The position numbers were made by a program, and so were the translations under genes. The notes beneath the pieces are model-generated. The model was given only the letters and a program-made list of their open reading frames with translations, was not told where the DNA came from and ran no database searches. From positions 1,160,530-1,224,529 of the forward strand of contig NZ_LNBE01000003.1 of assembly GCF_001445655.1 (NCBI RefSeq): DNA of 64,000 bases, in the 5' to 3' direction. This stretch comes from Streptomyces roseifaciens. GTDB lineage: Bacteria; Actinomycetota; Actinomycetes; Streptomycetales; Streptomycetaceae. Below are positions 35,047 to 44,192 of this stretch, piece by piece; position 1 is the stretch's first letter; each line of letters starts with the position of its first letter.

Positions 35047-35736
35047 TCAGTCCTGGCCGGGAGGGCGCGATGGGTACTTCTGGCCCGTCTTGGCATCGGT
35101 GAGGGGTGTCGTCGGGGTGAGCCCGTCGACCGGGGATTCCGGTGCTCCCCTGTCTCTCTCCACGGGCGGGTTGGCGGGAAGCTCCGGATCTGGTGGGCTG
35201 CTCTTGCGGGGCTCACGGGGGCTGGCGAGGCACTCCGTTTCGGCAGTGCACTCCTTCCAAAGGTCCTCCGAGGCTGTGCCGACTTGGTACAAGATCTTCT
35301 TCGCCGGACGCTGCAGCCGGAGATCTACCGTCCAGGTGCTGCGGCTTCTGTCCAGGACGGCGTTGGCAACTACCCACCGTTCTCCATTGCCAGCTGCCAT
35401 CTCAGGCCCCAGGAGACCAACTACGGCCGTTCCAGGCCCGAGGTTCTTGAAAATTCCCTCAAGGCGCACCATCACGGCTGGCGAGGGCAGCTTTGGGTGC
35501 GGTCCAGACGACACCTTAGTGATGTATGCCTCCTGCCGGATCTCGGCGGTGGACTCGACGGGCGACGGTTCCGAGTCATCGGACCCTTTTGTGAGCAGGA
35601 CGCCGATAATTGCTGCCGCCGCAGTAACTACGGCAGCCAACAGAGTTTGCCAGCTCTGCAAACGGTTACCGCGGGACTGGCCAGAACGGCTCTCTCCATC
35701 TGGCGCACCCGAACTTGGCGGCGACTCCTGGCCCAT
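35047..35736 (-). CDS. Single-span membrane protein of unknown function
   Basis: 229-aa protein: hydrophilic N-terminus, one hydrophobic span at about 29-49 (LLAAVVTAAAAIIGVLL), then an extracytoplasmic part with EAYITKVSSGPHPKLPSPAVMVRLEGIFKNLGPGTAVVG and DLRLQRPAKKILYQVG, ending in a Pro-rich tail. The outer domain looks like a beta sandwich. No function known. It converges on the ABC-3C operon 37 bp away, and is preceded by a 186-bp gap. Start ATG at 35736 with GAGGGAGAGC upstream. Confidence 0.72.
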   Translation of the reverse strand: MGQESPPSSGAPDGESRSGQSRGNRLQSWQTLLAAVVTAAAAIIGVLLTKGSDDSEPSPVESTAEIRQEAYITKVSSGPHPKLPSPAVMVRLEGIFKNLGPGTAVVGLLGPEMAAGNGERWVVANAVLDRSRSTWTVDLRLQRPAKKILYQVGTASEDLWKECTAETECLASPREPRKSSPPDPELPANPPVERDRGAPESPVDGLTPTTPLTDAKTGQKYPSRPPGQD

Positions 35737-35922
35737 GTGCTCTCCCTCTTGAGGATGCCGCCACCTTGCATGGGTTCGTAATCAAACAACCAGTCGCCAC
35801 GCCGCTGATCAGGTCAGGGCGACCATCCACCTGGCGCCCTCGGTGATATCGGCTATCTCTTGGGGAAGCCGCGGCCCTCGGCGCACTCCGCGCCCTGCCG
35901 GGTCTGTAGTACGGCAGTCTCG

Positions 35923-36123
35923 TCAAGGCCAGCACCGCGCCTTCATCACTGTCGGTAAGCGAAGGGCAACGCGACCGTTCTCCACGGCGGTGCAGAACTT
36001 GTCGCGGGTTTGGCTGGCGCGCTGCTGCGCCGCCGTGGTGTCGGTGCGGGCTGAGCGCACGAAGAGGGCCGCGGTGACTGCGATGGTTGCCAGGGCGACC
36101 GCCATGATGGCGAGGGGTATCAC
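35923..36123 (-). CDS. Small membrane protein coupled to TPR relic
   Basis: 66-aa protein: IPLAIMAVALATIAVTAALFV is one N-terminal membrane span, followed by RSARTDTTAAQQRASQTRDKFCTAVENGRVALR. The GTG at 36123 overlaps the TPR reading frame's stop (GTGA) with GGGGAGA just upstream, so it was the next gene of that operon. It looks intact even though its neighbour is a fusion product. Role unknown. Confidence 0.6.
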   Translation of the reverse strand: MIPLAIMAVALATIAVTAALFVRSARTDTTAAQQRASQTRDKFCTAVENGRVALRLPTVMKARCWP

Positions 36124-36700
36124 CTGGTCTCCCCGCGCCGGGCGGTGACCAGGGCGCGCCAGCGGTCGCGGGTGGCTGCTCCCCCGTCGATCCACCGCAC
36201 CGGGGAGCCGGCCTCGGCCGGGAGGTCGCCCATGAAGGCGGCGATGTCGGCGTAGTAGGCGTAGTCGCCGCCGCGGGTCAGTTCCCTGAGCCGGCTGATC
36301 GCGGTGGCCAGGGCTTGGTGCGATCCCCGGACAGCGTGGCGGAAGGCGAGGGCGAGCTCGAGCGTCGCCTGGAGCGCTGCGGTGAGGCCGGCGACGTCGA
36401 TCTCGGTGCGCAGGATGTGGGCGCGGTCCTCGACGTCGTCGGTGCCGGCGTCGCGGACGAGGGCGGCGATCTGGGTGGTGAGGGTGGTGGCGCGCAGGTC
36501 GAGGCCGTCGAGCAGTTGCTGGGCGAGGAGGAGTTCGTCGTCGGCCCGGGTGGGGTCGGCGAAGGTGGTGGCGAGGGCCAGGTGGGCCTGGGTGGTTGCC
36601 CGTTCACCGGCGACGCCGTGGTGCTCCGCCTCGGATCGTGCTGCCGTGTACGCGGCGACGGCCTGGTCGGCGTTGCCGTGGGGCCACCAGATGTCACCCC
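36120..36700 (-). pseudogene. 3' remnant of a TPR protein gene fused to PucR relic
   Basis: The last 190 codons of a helical-repeat protein: ADQAVAAYTAARSEAEHHGVAGERA, then THAD-type repeat TRADDELLLAQQLLDGLD, AFRHAVRGSHQALATAISRLREL and RDRWRALVTARRGETR at the end. It matches the decayed copy at 21400-22030. Upstream the frame goes straight into a PucR-type regulator with no start of its own, so this is a deletion or recombination product rather than a gene. Confidence 0.72.
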
Positions 36701-37656
36701 CCCCGTGCCCCGCGACCCCGGTGCCGACCGCGAGGACGGCACATGGCTCCCTCGGCGGCAGCGAGGCCCGTTCGGCGAGCACCTCGACGGACCCGCGGTC
36801 CTCCAGCAGCGCGCGGGCGGCGTCCTCAACGAGGCGATCGTCCGAACTGTGGGTACGGTGATGCAGGAGGTGGGCGGCGGCCCTGGCCACCGCGCGAAGG
36901 GCCTCGGAGGCGTCGGGCGCCAGCGGCCGGCCGGCCACCGCAGCCACCCAGATCGAGCCGAGCGCCTCCCCGCCCGCCCGTACGGCGCCCACCAGCCGCT
37001 CCGGATCCTGCCCGTGGGCCGGCCGGTGCAGTACGTCGTCCCCGGCCCACAGAGCCTGGAAGAACCCTGCCTCTCGCATGGCGGCCACCCGCCACGGCGG
37101 GACACGGCGACCGAGGATGGTCAGCCGGCGGTGCTCGTCCACGTTCTCCTCGGTCGACGAGTAGGCGAGCACCCGGGACTCCGTGTCCTCGATGGTCACC
37201 GCACCGCCCACCAGAGCCGCCACGGCGTCGGCCAGCGAGTTGAGGTCCCCGAGGCTCGGCCCCTCGAGCCCCGCCGGCTGGTACGCCCGCCGAGGCAAGC
37301 CCCGCCCGCAGCACGCCCACCAGATGCGCCCAGGTGCACCAGGCGGTACGGAAGAGCAACGCCGTACCACCGCTCTCGGCGGCCGCCTGAAGCGCTTCGG
37401 CCGCACCGGGCTCGGGCCGCCCCGGCCCGAACACCACACCCGTCGCACCCGACTCGCCCGCCCGGCGCACGACGTCACCTCCTTGGGCTGAGCGCGGATC
37501 GACCCCCACGGCGAGCAGCAGCTCCCGAGGCCTGATCACGGGTTCCAGCAAGTCCAGCACGTTCACGCCGGTGACTGTGGCCTTCAGGCCTTCGGGCGCC
37601 GCGTGCAACTCCACGGCGCCCACGCCCACGACGGAGAGCAACCGCTCCAGTGTCAC
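36701..37656 (-). pseudogene. PucR-family regulator, frameshifted and 3'-truncated
   Basis: Starts normally: MTLERLLSVVGVGAVELHA, VTGVNVLDLLEPVIRPRELLLAVGVDPR, FRTAWCTWAHLVGVLRAGL, all typical of the PucR N-terminal domain. Near 37270 the frame shifts, and LADAVAALVGGAVTIEDTESRVLAYSS with the GAF-like region follows in the second frame. At about 36700 it runs into the TPR relic, so the GGDEF-like middle and the C-terminal helix-turn-helix are gone. The loss of the DNA-binding part makes it non-functional. Confidence 0.8.
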
Positions 37657-37852
37657 CCGCGTCTCGCCGCCCGGCCGGACCCTCCAGGTCCGTCACGTCG
37701 CCCCCCAGGCTCGTTCCCCCACCGCCCGGTCCGGCACCGGACAGGAGCGTGCACACCCGCCGTCCGCCCTCGGCGGCCGATCCGGAGAACGTACGACATC
37801 GCGAACTACCGCCGCCGGCAGGCTGCGTCACGAGGACGGACCGCCGAAACCA

Positions 37853-37880
37853 GTGACATGCACAAGCCACGAGGTATAGG
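37853..37880 (+). promoter_or_regulatory. Candidate promoter for secreted metallopeptidase
   Basis: GTGACA (37853-37858) and TATAGG (37875-37880) are 16 bp apart, about 140 bp before the start at 38019. The 362-bp gap 37657-38018 holds no other gene I can support. Prediction by eye only. Confidence 0.35.
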
Positions 37881-38018
37881 GTTCCGGCCACTGTTACCCA
37901 AAGTATTGCTGTGGCCAATGATTCATCGCCGCAGCACTCCTGGGCCAGTACCCAACCCCCCTCACAGCTCTGCCGACATGCACCGAATCGGCCGTGCACG
38001 TCGCAGGAAGGCATGTCG

Positions 38019-39758
38019 ATGTCCCGAGTACGGACCCGAATACGACCCCGCATCCGCATGGGTTTCCCGAGACCCGCCGCTCTGACCGCGATGGCAGGAG
38101 CAGTCGCCTGCCTGGCAGCCGTCGCTGTACCGTCCGCGACCGCGACCACTTCGGCGGCCGCCCCCGACCAGGCCGCCGCCTGTACGATCCGCCCCGCGGA
38201 GAAGAACTCCGAAGCACCCCTCAGCTGTCTCGGCGTCACCGCCTCCCTCGACCGGCTGCCCGCCGTGGGCGAGCGGGCCACCCTCACCGTGAACCTCAAG
38301 GCGCAGACGGACGTCAAGCACGCCGGTCTGTCCGTCCAACTGCCGCCCGCGCTCCGTCTGACGGGCGAGAGCCCCGGTTTCACCGCCCCCACGACGGACG
38401 CCTTCGGGCAGCGCACCAGCCGGACGCTCGCCCTCACCCCCGGCACCCGCACCCTCACGCTCGACGTCACGGCGATCGCAGCCGGCCCCGTACAAATCCA
38501 GGCGGACATCAGCGACACCGACCGTCCGGACCCGCGCCGCGCCGGGCACGGCTCAGTGGAACTCACCGTCGGCAGGACCAAGGGCTCCTCCATCAAGGGC
38601 ATCGCGATCACCAAGGCCGCCGCGACGTCGGACGCCCACGGCCCTGTGAGCGACGACCGCAAGGCACGCCCAATCGCCCCCAAGGCCCCTGCACCCGCCC
38701 GCACCCCCGGCCTCGCCTCGCCTTCGGCCGGCGTCGCCGCGCAGGTCTGCATCAGCGGCACCTTCCGCAACCGCTTCCAGTCCGCCGAGGGCGGCAGCTG
38801 GAACGGCAAGGCCAACCGAGACGAACCGGTCAGTAACGCCAACATCACCCTGTGGGGCCGGCCCACCGCCAACAGCGGTACACAGAAGCTCGCCACGGGC
38901 ATGACCGGAAACGGAAACGGCGCGTTCAACCTCTGTTACACCCCCACCACCTCCGTCACCTCCAAACTCTGGGTGGAGTTCCAGACGCAGGCGGGCCGGA
39001 TGTGGTCCGTGATCGACGGCAACGGCCGCCTCTACAGCACCGCCACGTATGCGCTGGACAACGTCTCCCGCAGCACCGGCCTGGGCAGCGTGTACGCCAA
39101 CGCCGGGCAGAGCCGGGCCTGGCACGCCCTCGACACGCTCAACAAGCTGTGGTGGAACCGAGGATCCACCACCAACTGCTGGGCCGGCAGCCAGCAGGAC
39201 AACCGCTGCACCCCCATCACCGTCCAGTGGTACCCCGGCTCCACCGACGGGACGTACTGGACCGCCGGCGAGGACAAGATTTACCTCGCGGACAACGACC
39301 CCGACTCCGAGCACACCACCGTCCACGAGGCGGGCCACGCCCTCATGGGCAAGCTCTACAACGGCTGGTGGCCGAACGTCACCAACTGCTCGCCCCACTA
39401 CGTCAACCGCACATCCTCCACCAGCTGCGGCTGGACCGAAGGCTTCGCCAACGCGGTGGCGTTCCACACCTTCAACGACACCACCTACTACTGGGGCAAC
39501 GGCAGCTCCCTGAACCTCGCCAATGACCGCACCACGACCGGCATCGACCAGGGCGACGCCTGCGAGGCACGCGTGGCCACCGCGCTGGTCGACCTGTGGT
39601 CCCAGGTCGACGGAGGCTGGACGAAGAGCAACACCATGATGACCAAGACCTGGCAGTCCAGCTTCCGCGAGTACTTCCTCACCGACCGGCCCGACTACGG
39701 CCTGGACACGGGCTCCAAGGCCCGGAACATCCTCTACAACCACACCATTCAGTACTGA
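38019..39758 (+). CDS. Secreted zinc metallopeptidase-like protein (HEAGH)
   Basis: 579-aa exported protein. The N-terminus has an Arg-rich n-region and a hydrophobic core ([22 protein letters not shown]), a clear signal peptide. Next comes a beta-rich, adhesin-like domain (about 60-200), an Ala/Pro linker, a transthyretin-like insert (ISGTFRNRF to LWVEF) and a peptidase region with [12 protein letters not shown]: HExxH with Gly following, suggesting a metzincin-like or related site, and a possible third ligand downstream ([12 protein letters not shown]). The ATG at 38019 is preferred over one two codons earlier because AGGAAG is then eight bases away. A strong hairpin follows the stop. Probable secreted or wall-bound protease; substrate unknown. 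Confidence 0.82.
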   Translation: MSRVRTRIRPRIRMGFPRPAALTAMAGAVACLAAVAVPSATATTSAAAPDQAAACTIRPAEKNSEAPLSCLGVTASLDRLPAVGERATLTVNLKAQTDVKHAGLSVQLPPALRLTGESPGFTAPTTDAFGQRTSRTLALTPGTRTLTLDVTAIAAGPVQIQADISDTDRPDPRRAGHGSVELTVGRTKGSSIKGIAITKAAATSDAHGPVSDDRKARPIAPKAPAPARTPGLASPSAGVAAQVCISGTFRNRFQSAEGGSWNGKANRDEPVSNANITLWGRPTANSGTQKLATGMTGNGNGAFNLCYTPTTSVTSKLWVEFQTQAGRMWSVIDGNGRLYSTATYALDNVSRSTGLGSVYANAGQSRAWHALDTLNKLWWNRGSTTNCWAGSQQDNRCTPITVQWYPGSTDGTYWTAGEDKIYLADNDPDSEHTTVHEAGHALMGKLYNGWWPNVTNCSPHYVNRTSSTSCGWTEGFANAVAFHTFNDTTYYWGNGSSLNLANDRTTTGIDQGDACEARVATALVDLWSQVDGGWTKSNTMMTKTWQSSFREYFLTDRPDYGLDTGSKARNILYNHTIQY

Positions 39759-39777
39759 CCGATCAGCACCTGCCCGG

Positions 39778-39803
39778 TCCGGGCCGCCGCCCAGCGGCCC
39801 GGA
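39778..39803 (+). terminator. Rho-independent-type hairpin after metallopeptidase
   Basis: Perfect 10-bp arms TCCGGGCCGC and GCGGCCCGGA with a six-base loop, 20 bases after the stop at 39758. No long T run, as usual in Streptomyces. The rest of 39804-40035 shows no gene I can support. Confidence 0.7.
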
Positions 39804-40035
39804 TTACGCGGACATGCAGTGCGCTCCCGGCGGGCTGGTGTTCCCCACGCGCGTTCCAGCCCCGCGTTCCAGGCACCTCACGTCTCCCCTGGTCATGGGC
39901 CGTTCCCCCGTTCGGGCAATGACGAATTCGATCCGGGCTGTACCGGGCACGGCGAAGGATCCGGCACGGCTCTCCAACGGCTGGCAGAATGACGTTGATT
40001 GAGGCTGGACATCGTGTCTGCCGGGCGGGTTGAGC

Positions 40036-40215
40036 GTTGTTCGACTCGTGGGGGCATCGCCGTGGATCGTGTCGGACGCACTGTGGGAGCGGATCGAGCC
40101 GCTGCTGTCCGCGCAGGGATCGCAGGTTCCGGCATCCGGGCCGCAAGCGGCTGCCTGACCGGCAGGTGCTGTGCGGCATACTGTCGGCGATCGGCGTGCG
40201 TGTCCTGCCGCCCCG
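40036..40215 (+). mobile_element. IS5-family transposase N-terminal relic
   Basis: WIVSDALWERIEPLL then, in another frame, HPGRKRLPDRQVLCGIL: the standard opening of IS5-type transposases. Only about 60 codons remain, with one frameshift. The sequence is cut before the first catalytic Asp. It lies just upstream of the lipoprotein gene and may supply or have displaced its promoter. Confidence 0.7.
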
Positions 40216-40315
40216 GACCATAACGGACGCCACCCAAAGGGGCTGGGACTTCACTCGTTCGTGGGCGAGGTGGGCCGAGCCCGGCGCGGGCGAGCACCTG
40301 ATTAGGCTGGCGGCT

Positions 40316-40945
40316 GTGAAATCGAAGATCTTGTCAGTGCTCATAGCCGGTTCGGCGTGCCTGGCCGCCGCGGCGTGCGGGAGCGAGAAGTCCAGCGGGA
40401 ACAGTGACAGCGCCAAGCCCAAGCCATCGGTCACCATGCTGCCGCAGAGGCTGGAGAAGCCGCCGACCCTGCCCGAGGAGAAGCTGCAGCCGTCCCCGGC
40501 TGCCGATGCTCCGTTCAGCGAAAACCTTCAGTACGAGTTGCGCCGCAAGACCCTGGAGATGGCCGGAGCACCGGGAAAGATCACCGCCGAGTGCCCGGCG
40601 GACATCTCCTCGAACAGTGGAACGAAGGCGACCTGCAAAACCACCTACGAGGGCCTGGAGGTGGAGTGGAACGTGACCATCGGCGAGAAGTCCCTCTTCA
40701 ACACGGTGAAGTACAAAGCGATCCCGCGCCAGGGGATCCTCACCCGCGACGGCGTCGCCCGCCTGCTCTACGGCAACTACCGTGACTACATCGACTACGC
40801 CCTGTGCAACGACATCCCCAAGGCCGTTCTGGCGCCCCTTGGCACCCAGTCCAAGTACGTCTGCGAAGTGGTCGACAAGGGGGAGAAGCCGTCCGGCTAC
40901 GGCCAGCCAGTGCGAGCCACCGACTCCGGACCACGGTACTACTGA
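40316..40945 (+). CDS. Lipoprotein with DUF4333-like domain
   Basis: 209-aa exported lipoprotein: basic start, hydrophobic core and lipobox LAAAAC with the acylated Cys about residue 21. A Ser/Pro-rich tether (to about 65) leads to a domain with paired cysteines (ITAECPADISSNSGTKATCKTTYEGLEVEWNVTI), the CP...G..C pattern of DUF4333, then a second region with one Cys pair (DYALCNDIP, SKYVCEVV). The GTG at 40316 gives the only start that yields the full signal. Anchored outside the membrane; role unknown. A short hairpin follows. Confidence 0.8.
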   Translation: MKSKILSVLIAGSACLAAAACGSEKSSGNSDSAKPKPSVTMLPQRLEKPPTLPEEKLQPSPAADAPFSENLQYELRRKTLEMAGAPGKITAECPADISSNSGTKATCKTTYEGLEVEWNVTIGEKSLFNTVKYKAIPRQGILTRDGVARLLYGNYRDYIDYALCNDIPKAVLAPLGTQSKYVCEVVDKGEKPSGYGQPVRATDSGPRYY

Positions 40946-40960
40946 CGGGCCGCAGGCCCG
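40946..40960 (+). terminator. Short hairpin after lipoprotein gene
   Basis: Arms CGGGCC and GGCCCG with loop GCA directly after the stop. Small but GC-only and well placed. Confidence 0.4.
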
Positions 40961-41044
40961 AGAAGTACTCACCAGGCCGCCGTCCGACTCTGCAAAGCGA
41001 GCGCCCCGTGTCACCGGGTCGCCATCATCTGGGGAAATCATGCG

Positions 41045-41203
41045 ATGCCAACCGTGACCATGCCTGCGGACGTCGCAGTGCGACATGCACGGGACATCCT
41101 GGACGCCGGGCCGCACTTCTGGATCCACCCGCTCGGCGGTTCGGTGCTCATCGAATGCCTCATGGATGGACAGGTGACGGTCGCGACGATTCCGTCAGGC
41201 TGA
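41045..41203 (+). CDS. Small hypothetical protein (52 aa)
   Basis: MPTVTMPADVAVRHARDILD, then AGPHFWIHPLGGSVLIECLM and DGQVTVATIPSG: a compact alternating sequence that looks like a real beta-rich mini-protein. TGGGGAAATC lies upstream as a weak ribosome site, and a clear terminator follows 17 bases after the stop, which supports expression. No family known to me. Confidence 0.5.
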   Translation: MPTVTMPADVAVRHARDILDAGPHFWIHPLGGSVLIECLMDGQVTVATIPSG

Positions 41204-41219
41204 GTACAGAACCCTCTGG

Positions 41220-41253
41220 AACGCCCCGTCGAGGAATCGGCGGGGCGTTTCGT
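41220..41253 (+). terminator. Rho-independent terminator
   Basis: Arms AACGCCCCG (41220-41228) and CGGGGCGTT (41241-41249), then TTTCGT. It ends the small gene at 41045 and may also serve the membrane-protein gene arriving from the right. Confidence 0.7.
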
Positions 41254-41275
41254 GGCCTCCACCGAGCAACGCCCG

Positions 41276-42361
41276 CTAGGACCGCGTAGCCCTCCCGCAC
41301 TCGTCCCCGGAGGACTCGCTCCGCCCGACCGGTGTGCTGCGGTCGTACGGGTCGATCTCCGTGCCGGTTCCGTCCGCCCGGCGGTCCGTGCCGAAGGGTG
41401 GGGTGAAGTAGCCCGTGGGGGCGCCGCAGCCGCCGTTGGTCATGTCGTACTTGTACGAGACGATCGAGAACGTGCCCGGCTCGGTGATCACCTTGCCGGG
41501 GTCGTCCCAGTTCAGGACCAGCTCGCGCCGGACGATCGTGCGCACGATCTCGTCGTCGCTGCCGCCCGCGTCCGCGCGGGAGACCGGGTAGACGAAGGTG
41601 ACGTCGGCGGTCACCTGGAGCGCGCCGCGCTCGCCCTCCCGGTAGGTGAGCCGGCCCTGGGTCTTCACGACGTCGCCGACCAGACGGGTGCGGGAGGGCT
41701 GGAAGCGGCTGAAGAGGAGGAGGGGGTCGTTCTTCTCGTCCGGGGTCCGGAAAGCGGTCTTCAGAAGGTCTTGGACGTCCTTCTGGTGAGGGTTGATCAG
41801 CGCAATCGCCTTCTCGGGACGCTCGCCCCGCAGTACCCCGCGGTCCAGACCGGACGCGACGAGGAAGTCCCGGCTGCTGGCAAGGGCCCGCTCGACCTCG
41901 GCCGCGCTCATCCAACCGACCGCACCGGCCTTCGGCACGGTGATCCCCGCCGCTCCACTCGCCCAGCCCGCCGCCGGCGAGCCGCGGAACGGCTCGTCCA
42001 CGGTGGGGCGCTGGGCCGCCCCCGCAGGTACCCGGGTCGGGCCGGCCGCCGACGGCGGGGAGTCGGCGCCGGCGAACAAGTCCACTACCCGCCCCGGCGC
42101 GATCGCCACCACCAGCAGCACCAGCAAGGCCAGCAGCCCGACCACGTACCAGCCCGTGCGCCGCCTGGGCCGCACGGGTGCGTAGCTGCGCCAGCCCTCC
42201 GGGCCGCGGCCGGGCTCCACGCTCAGCCGCTTTGCCACGTCACGGGCCCGCGCCGACGGCTCCTTGGGCGCGTCGGCGGCACCCGCCACCGACTCACGCA
42301 GAAACCGCTCCCACTCCTCGTCGGACCTGGACGAGCCGTCCGGCTCCGTACCCGCGCCCAT
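41276..42361 (-). CDS. Single-span membrane protein of unknown function
   Basis: 361-aa protein: acidic cytoplasmic N-terminus (EEWERFLRESVAGAADAPKEPSARARDVAKRL), one span (WYVVGLLALLVLLVVAIAP, about 72-90), and a large outer domain with DPLLLFSRFQPSRTRLVGDVVKTQGRLTY and a late Cys pair (TNGGCGAPTGYF, SSGDECGRA). The N-terminal helix and span suggest a sensor or anti-sigma-like arrangement, but no named domain is recognised. The ATG at 42361 is chosen (GGGGCTGGGG upstream); an in-frame ATG at 42418 is possible. Divergent from the DUF6461 gene. Confidence 0.72.
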   Translation of the reverse strand: MGAGTEPDGSSRSDEEWERFLRESVAGAADAPKEPSARARDVAKRLSVEPGRGPEGWRSYAPVRPRRRTGWYVVGLLALLVLLVVAIAPGRVVDLFAGADSPPSAAGPTRVPAGAAQRPTVDEPFRGSPAAGWASGAAGITVPKAGAVGWMSAAEVERALASSRDFLVASGLDRGVLRGERPEKAIALINPHQKDVQDLLKTAFRTPDEKNDPLLLFSRFQPSRTRLVGDVVKTQGRLTYREGERGALQVTADVTFVYPVSRADAGGSDDEIVRTIVRRELVLNWDDPGKVITEPGTFSIVSYKYDMTNGGCGAPTGYFTPPFGTDRRADGTGTEIDPYDRSTPVGRSESSGDECGRATRS

Positions 42362-42600
42362 CCCCAGCCCCCTGGCAATCAGTAGTCCGCGGCCCACTCC
42401 TCTGGGACGCGTCCGCATAATGACACAGAGAGCTGACAGTGAGATCGGCTGGGCGGACGGTGTGGGCGCGCCACCACCCTCTCAACTGGCCAACTGAAGA
42501 GCTCGGTCGCAGTCGGCCGGCCTCATTCTGTTAAGCGCTGAAGGCCCCGATGTGATCACCGTCGCTTCCTCGCGGCAGTGCAGGGCCGTAGCCTCCGCTC

Positions 42601-43212
42601 ATGAATGGTGCGCGTGATGGAGTCACCTGGCTCACCGAGTCCTACAGTGACGGTTTCACCGTCATCTTCTGTGCGGATGAAACTGCCGAGGGACTCTTGC
42701 GAAGACTGGGGGCTGATGGTGCGGCGATCCGGTCGATGAGCCGGGAGCAGGCCGAGGCCATCGACTTGTTCAACCACTACCAGGACGAGGACGACCTCGA
42801 CAGCGTTGGCCTCGATCTGGAGGAGCTCCGGTCCGGCGGATTCGTTGCGGATGGCGGCGAGGTGGCCAGGGCGGGTGAGACCTTCGGGTGGGCTTACGCC
42901 ATCGAGAGCTTTGGCGCTGCGTTGAACGATGAGGCTCTCGTCGAGCGTGCCTCGGTTGGTACCCGGCTGATCTGCTTTCGACGGAATGTTAATTCGGCTT
43001 CGTGGCTGACCTGTGCGGTGGATGGCCGTGTCATCTGTTCATACGACCCGCTCCACCCGGACGGCTATGAGGCTGAGGGTTTCTCCATTGCCGGGTTGCT
43101 CGAGGCGGAGGACCGCACGGGGCGTGTGCTCCAGGAGTTGGAGGCTTGGGGGCTTGGCGTGCCGCGGAGCTTGGATTTCGAGGATCTCCCGGCGGTGAGG
43201 ATCCGGCCCTGA
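42601..43212 (+). CDS. DUF6461 family protein
   Basis: 203-aa protein. The opening, DGVTWLTESYSDGFTVIFCADETAEGLLRRLGA, is the DUF6461 hallmark, followed by GETFGWAYAIESFGAALNDEALVERASVGTRLICFRRNVNSASWLTCAVDGRVICSYDP in pieces typical of the family, which is common in Streptomyces and near toxin-immunity loci. The function is unknown. The ATG at 42601 has no strong ribosome site (CCGCTC upstream), so it may be leaderless-like. Its G+C is visibly lower than that of flanking genes. A strong bidirectional hairpin follows. Confidence 0.8.
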   Translation: MNGARDGVTWLTESYSDGFTVIFCADETAEGLLRRLGADGAAIRSMSREQAEAIDLFNHYQDEDDLDSVGLDLEELRSGGFVADGGEVARAGETFGWAYAIESFGAALNDEALVERASVGTRLICFRRNVNSASWLTCAVDGRVICSYDPLHPDGYEAEGFSIAGLLEAEDRTGRVLQELEAWGLGVPRSLDFEDLPAVRIRP

Positions 43213-43221
43213 ATGCGGCCG

Positions 43222-43248
43222 GCGGGCCGGACGGAGTGTCCGACCCGC
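43222..43248. terminator. Bidirectional terminator hairpin
   Basis: Arms GCGGGCCGGAC and GTCCGACCCGC (one G-T mismatch) with loop GGAGT, ten bases after the DUF6461 stop and 15 bases past the small minus-strand frame; it can serve both converging units. Confidence 0.65.
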
Positions 43249-43262
43249 TGGTCATCCCAAGG

Positions 43263-43409
43263 CTAGTAGACGCAGAAGGGGGAGCCGTCAAGGATGCGGT
43301 TCTTGACGTAGTGGCGGGAGAGGCCGCCGCCCGATCTGACCGCCTTGTCGTCTGCCTCCCGGTGCAGGGGCTTGCCGCCGTAGTATTCGTTGCCAGGAGG
43401 GTTATTCAA
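43263..43409 (-). CDS. Possible small protein (48 aa) after dioxygenase pair
   Basis: Frame from a TTG with GAGGG four bases upstream: NNPPGNEYYGGKPLHREADD, then KAVRSGGGLSRHYVKNRIL and DGSPFCVY to a TAG at 43263. It starts 12 bases after the end of the first dioxygenase gene, on the same strand. The composition is protein-like and basic. It might be a third operon member or a leftover fragment; I know no relatives. Confidence 0.35.
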   Translation of the reverse strand: MNNPPGNEYYGGKPLHREADDKAVRSGGGLSRHYVKNRILDGSPFCVY

Positions 43410-43421
43410 AAGCCCTCAAGG

Positions 43422-44192
43422 TCAGACGGGCGGCATCAGATCGCTCTCGCTGACGGTGTACGTCAGTTGAGGGTAGATGAAGTCCGTTTCATTGTTCTCA
43501 CGGCGCCGCAGTCGGTAGAACTCGTGCCTCTGCTCATCGTCGGCCGATATGAGGCGCGCACCCTGCGGGAGGTAAACGTGTCCGTCGCGAAACCGGACAA
43601 AGGTCTTTGACGTTCGAAAGGTTACTCCCAACCATTGGTTGTCCGCCGTCCGGCCGGGCGTGTCTAGTACGATCTTGTGCCGGAGTCGCCGATTCGAGTC
43701 GACAGAAAACGCGACGATGCTGTTGTGGGTGAGGGGGATCTCGAACTTCTCGGCGCCGGACCCCTTTGATTCGAAGATCAGCTTCCTCGGCGGGCTCGAT
43801 TCGGGATGCTGGTAGCAGGAGAAGACGGCGATGAACGACTCGTTGGCCAGATCGAGGGCTTGGTCGGAATGACTGCCCATGGTTGTGTAAGCGTTCGTGT
43901 AGATCTCGATGAGAGCGTTGTTGAAGCCGACCGGAAGCGCCGCGCGTTCTTGAATCTGTTGCGCCAGCCGTTCGTGCACCGCCTGGAAGCGCTGCGTCGG
44001 GCTGCTGTATCGAGTGGTAGTGCGTACGAGAGGCACACCACCCGCCTCGCCAACCTTGGTAAGCACGGCGCCTCGCCGGCCTTTCCCTGCGTCTTCGAAA
44101 CGAGCCGACGCGGACAGCTCCGCAAAGAGATTCTCCTCGGTTGGCAAAGCGCACGAGAGGACCTCATCCGAGATCCTAGGCGCGGGGGGCAA
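43422..44192 (-). CDS. AlkB-like 2-oxoglutarate/Fe(II) dioxygenase
   Basis: 256-aa protein. The double-stranded beta-helix motifs appear in order: FNNALIEIYTNAYTTMGSHSD with H108 and D110 as iron ligands, FIAVFSCYQ, NSIVAFSVDSNRRLRHKIVL with distal H172, and WLGVTFRTSKTF with R193 where AlkB binds 2-oxoglutarate. AlkB proteins oxidatively demethylate or hydroxylate nucleic acids; other relatives modify small molecules. The TTG start at 44192 has GGGAG about four bases upstream and overlaps the previous gene's stop by 17 bases, so the two are coupled. About 85 residues precede the core, more than in E. coli AlkB. Confidence 0.75.
   Translation of the reverse strand: MPPAPRISDEVLSCALPTEENLFAELSASARFEDAGKGRRGAVLTKVGEAGGVPLVRTTTRYSSPTQRFQAVHERLAQQIQERAALPVGFNNALIEIYTNAYTTMGSHSDQALDLANESFIAVFSCYQHPESSPPRKLIFESKGSGAEKFEIPLTHNSIVAFSVDSNRRLRHKIVLDTPGRTADNQWLGVTFRTSKTFVRFRDGHVYLPQGARLISADDEQRHEFYRLRRRENNETDFIYPQLTYTVSESDLMPPV

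Noticed and set aside
40037..40315. N-terminal extension of the lipoprotein gene
   Set aside because: The frame is open but is the IS5 relic in part; the lipobox requires the start at the GTG 40316.
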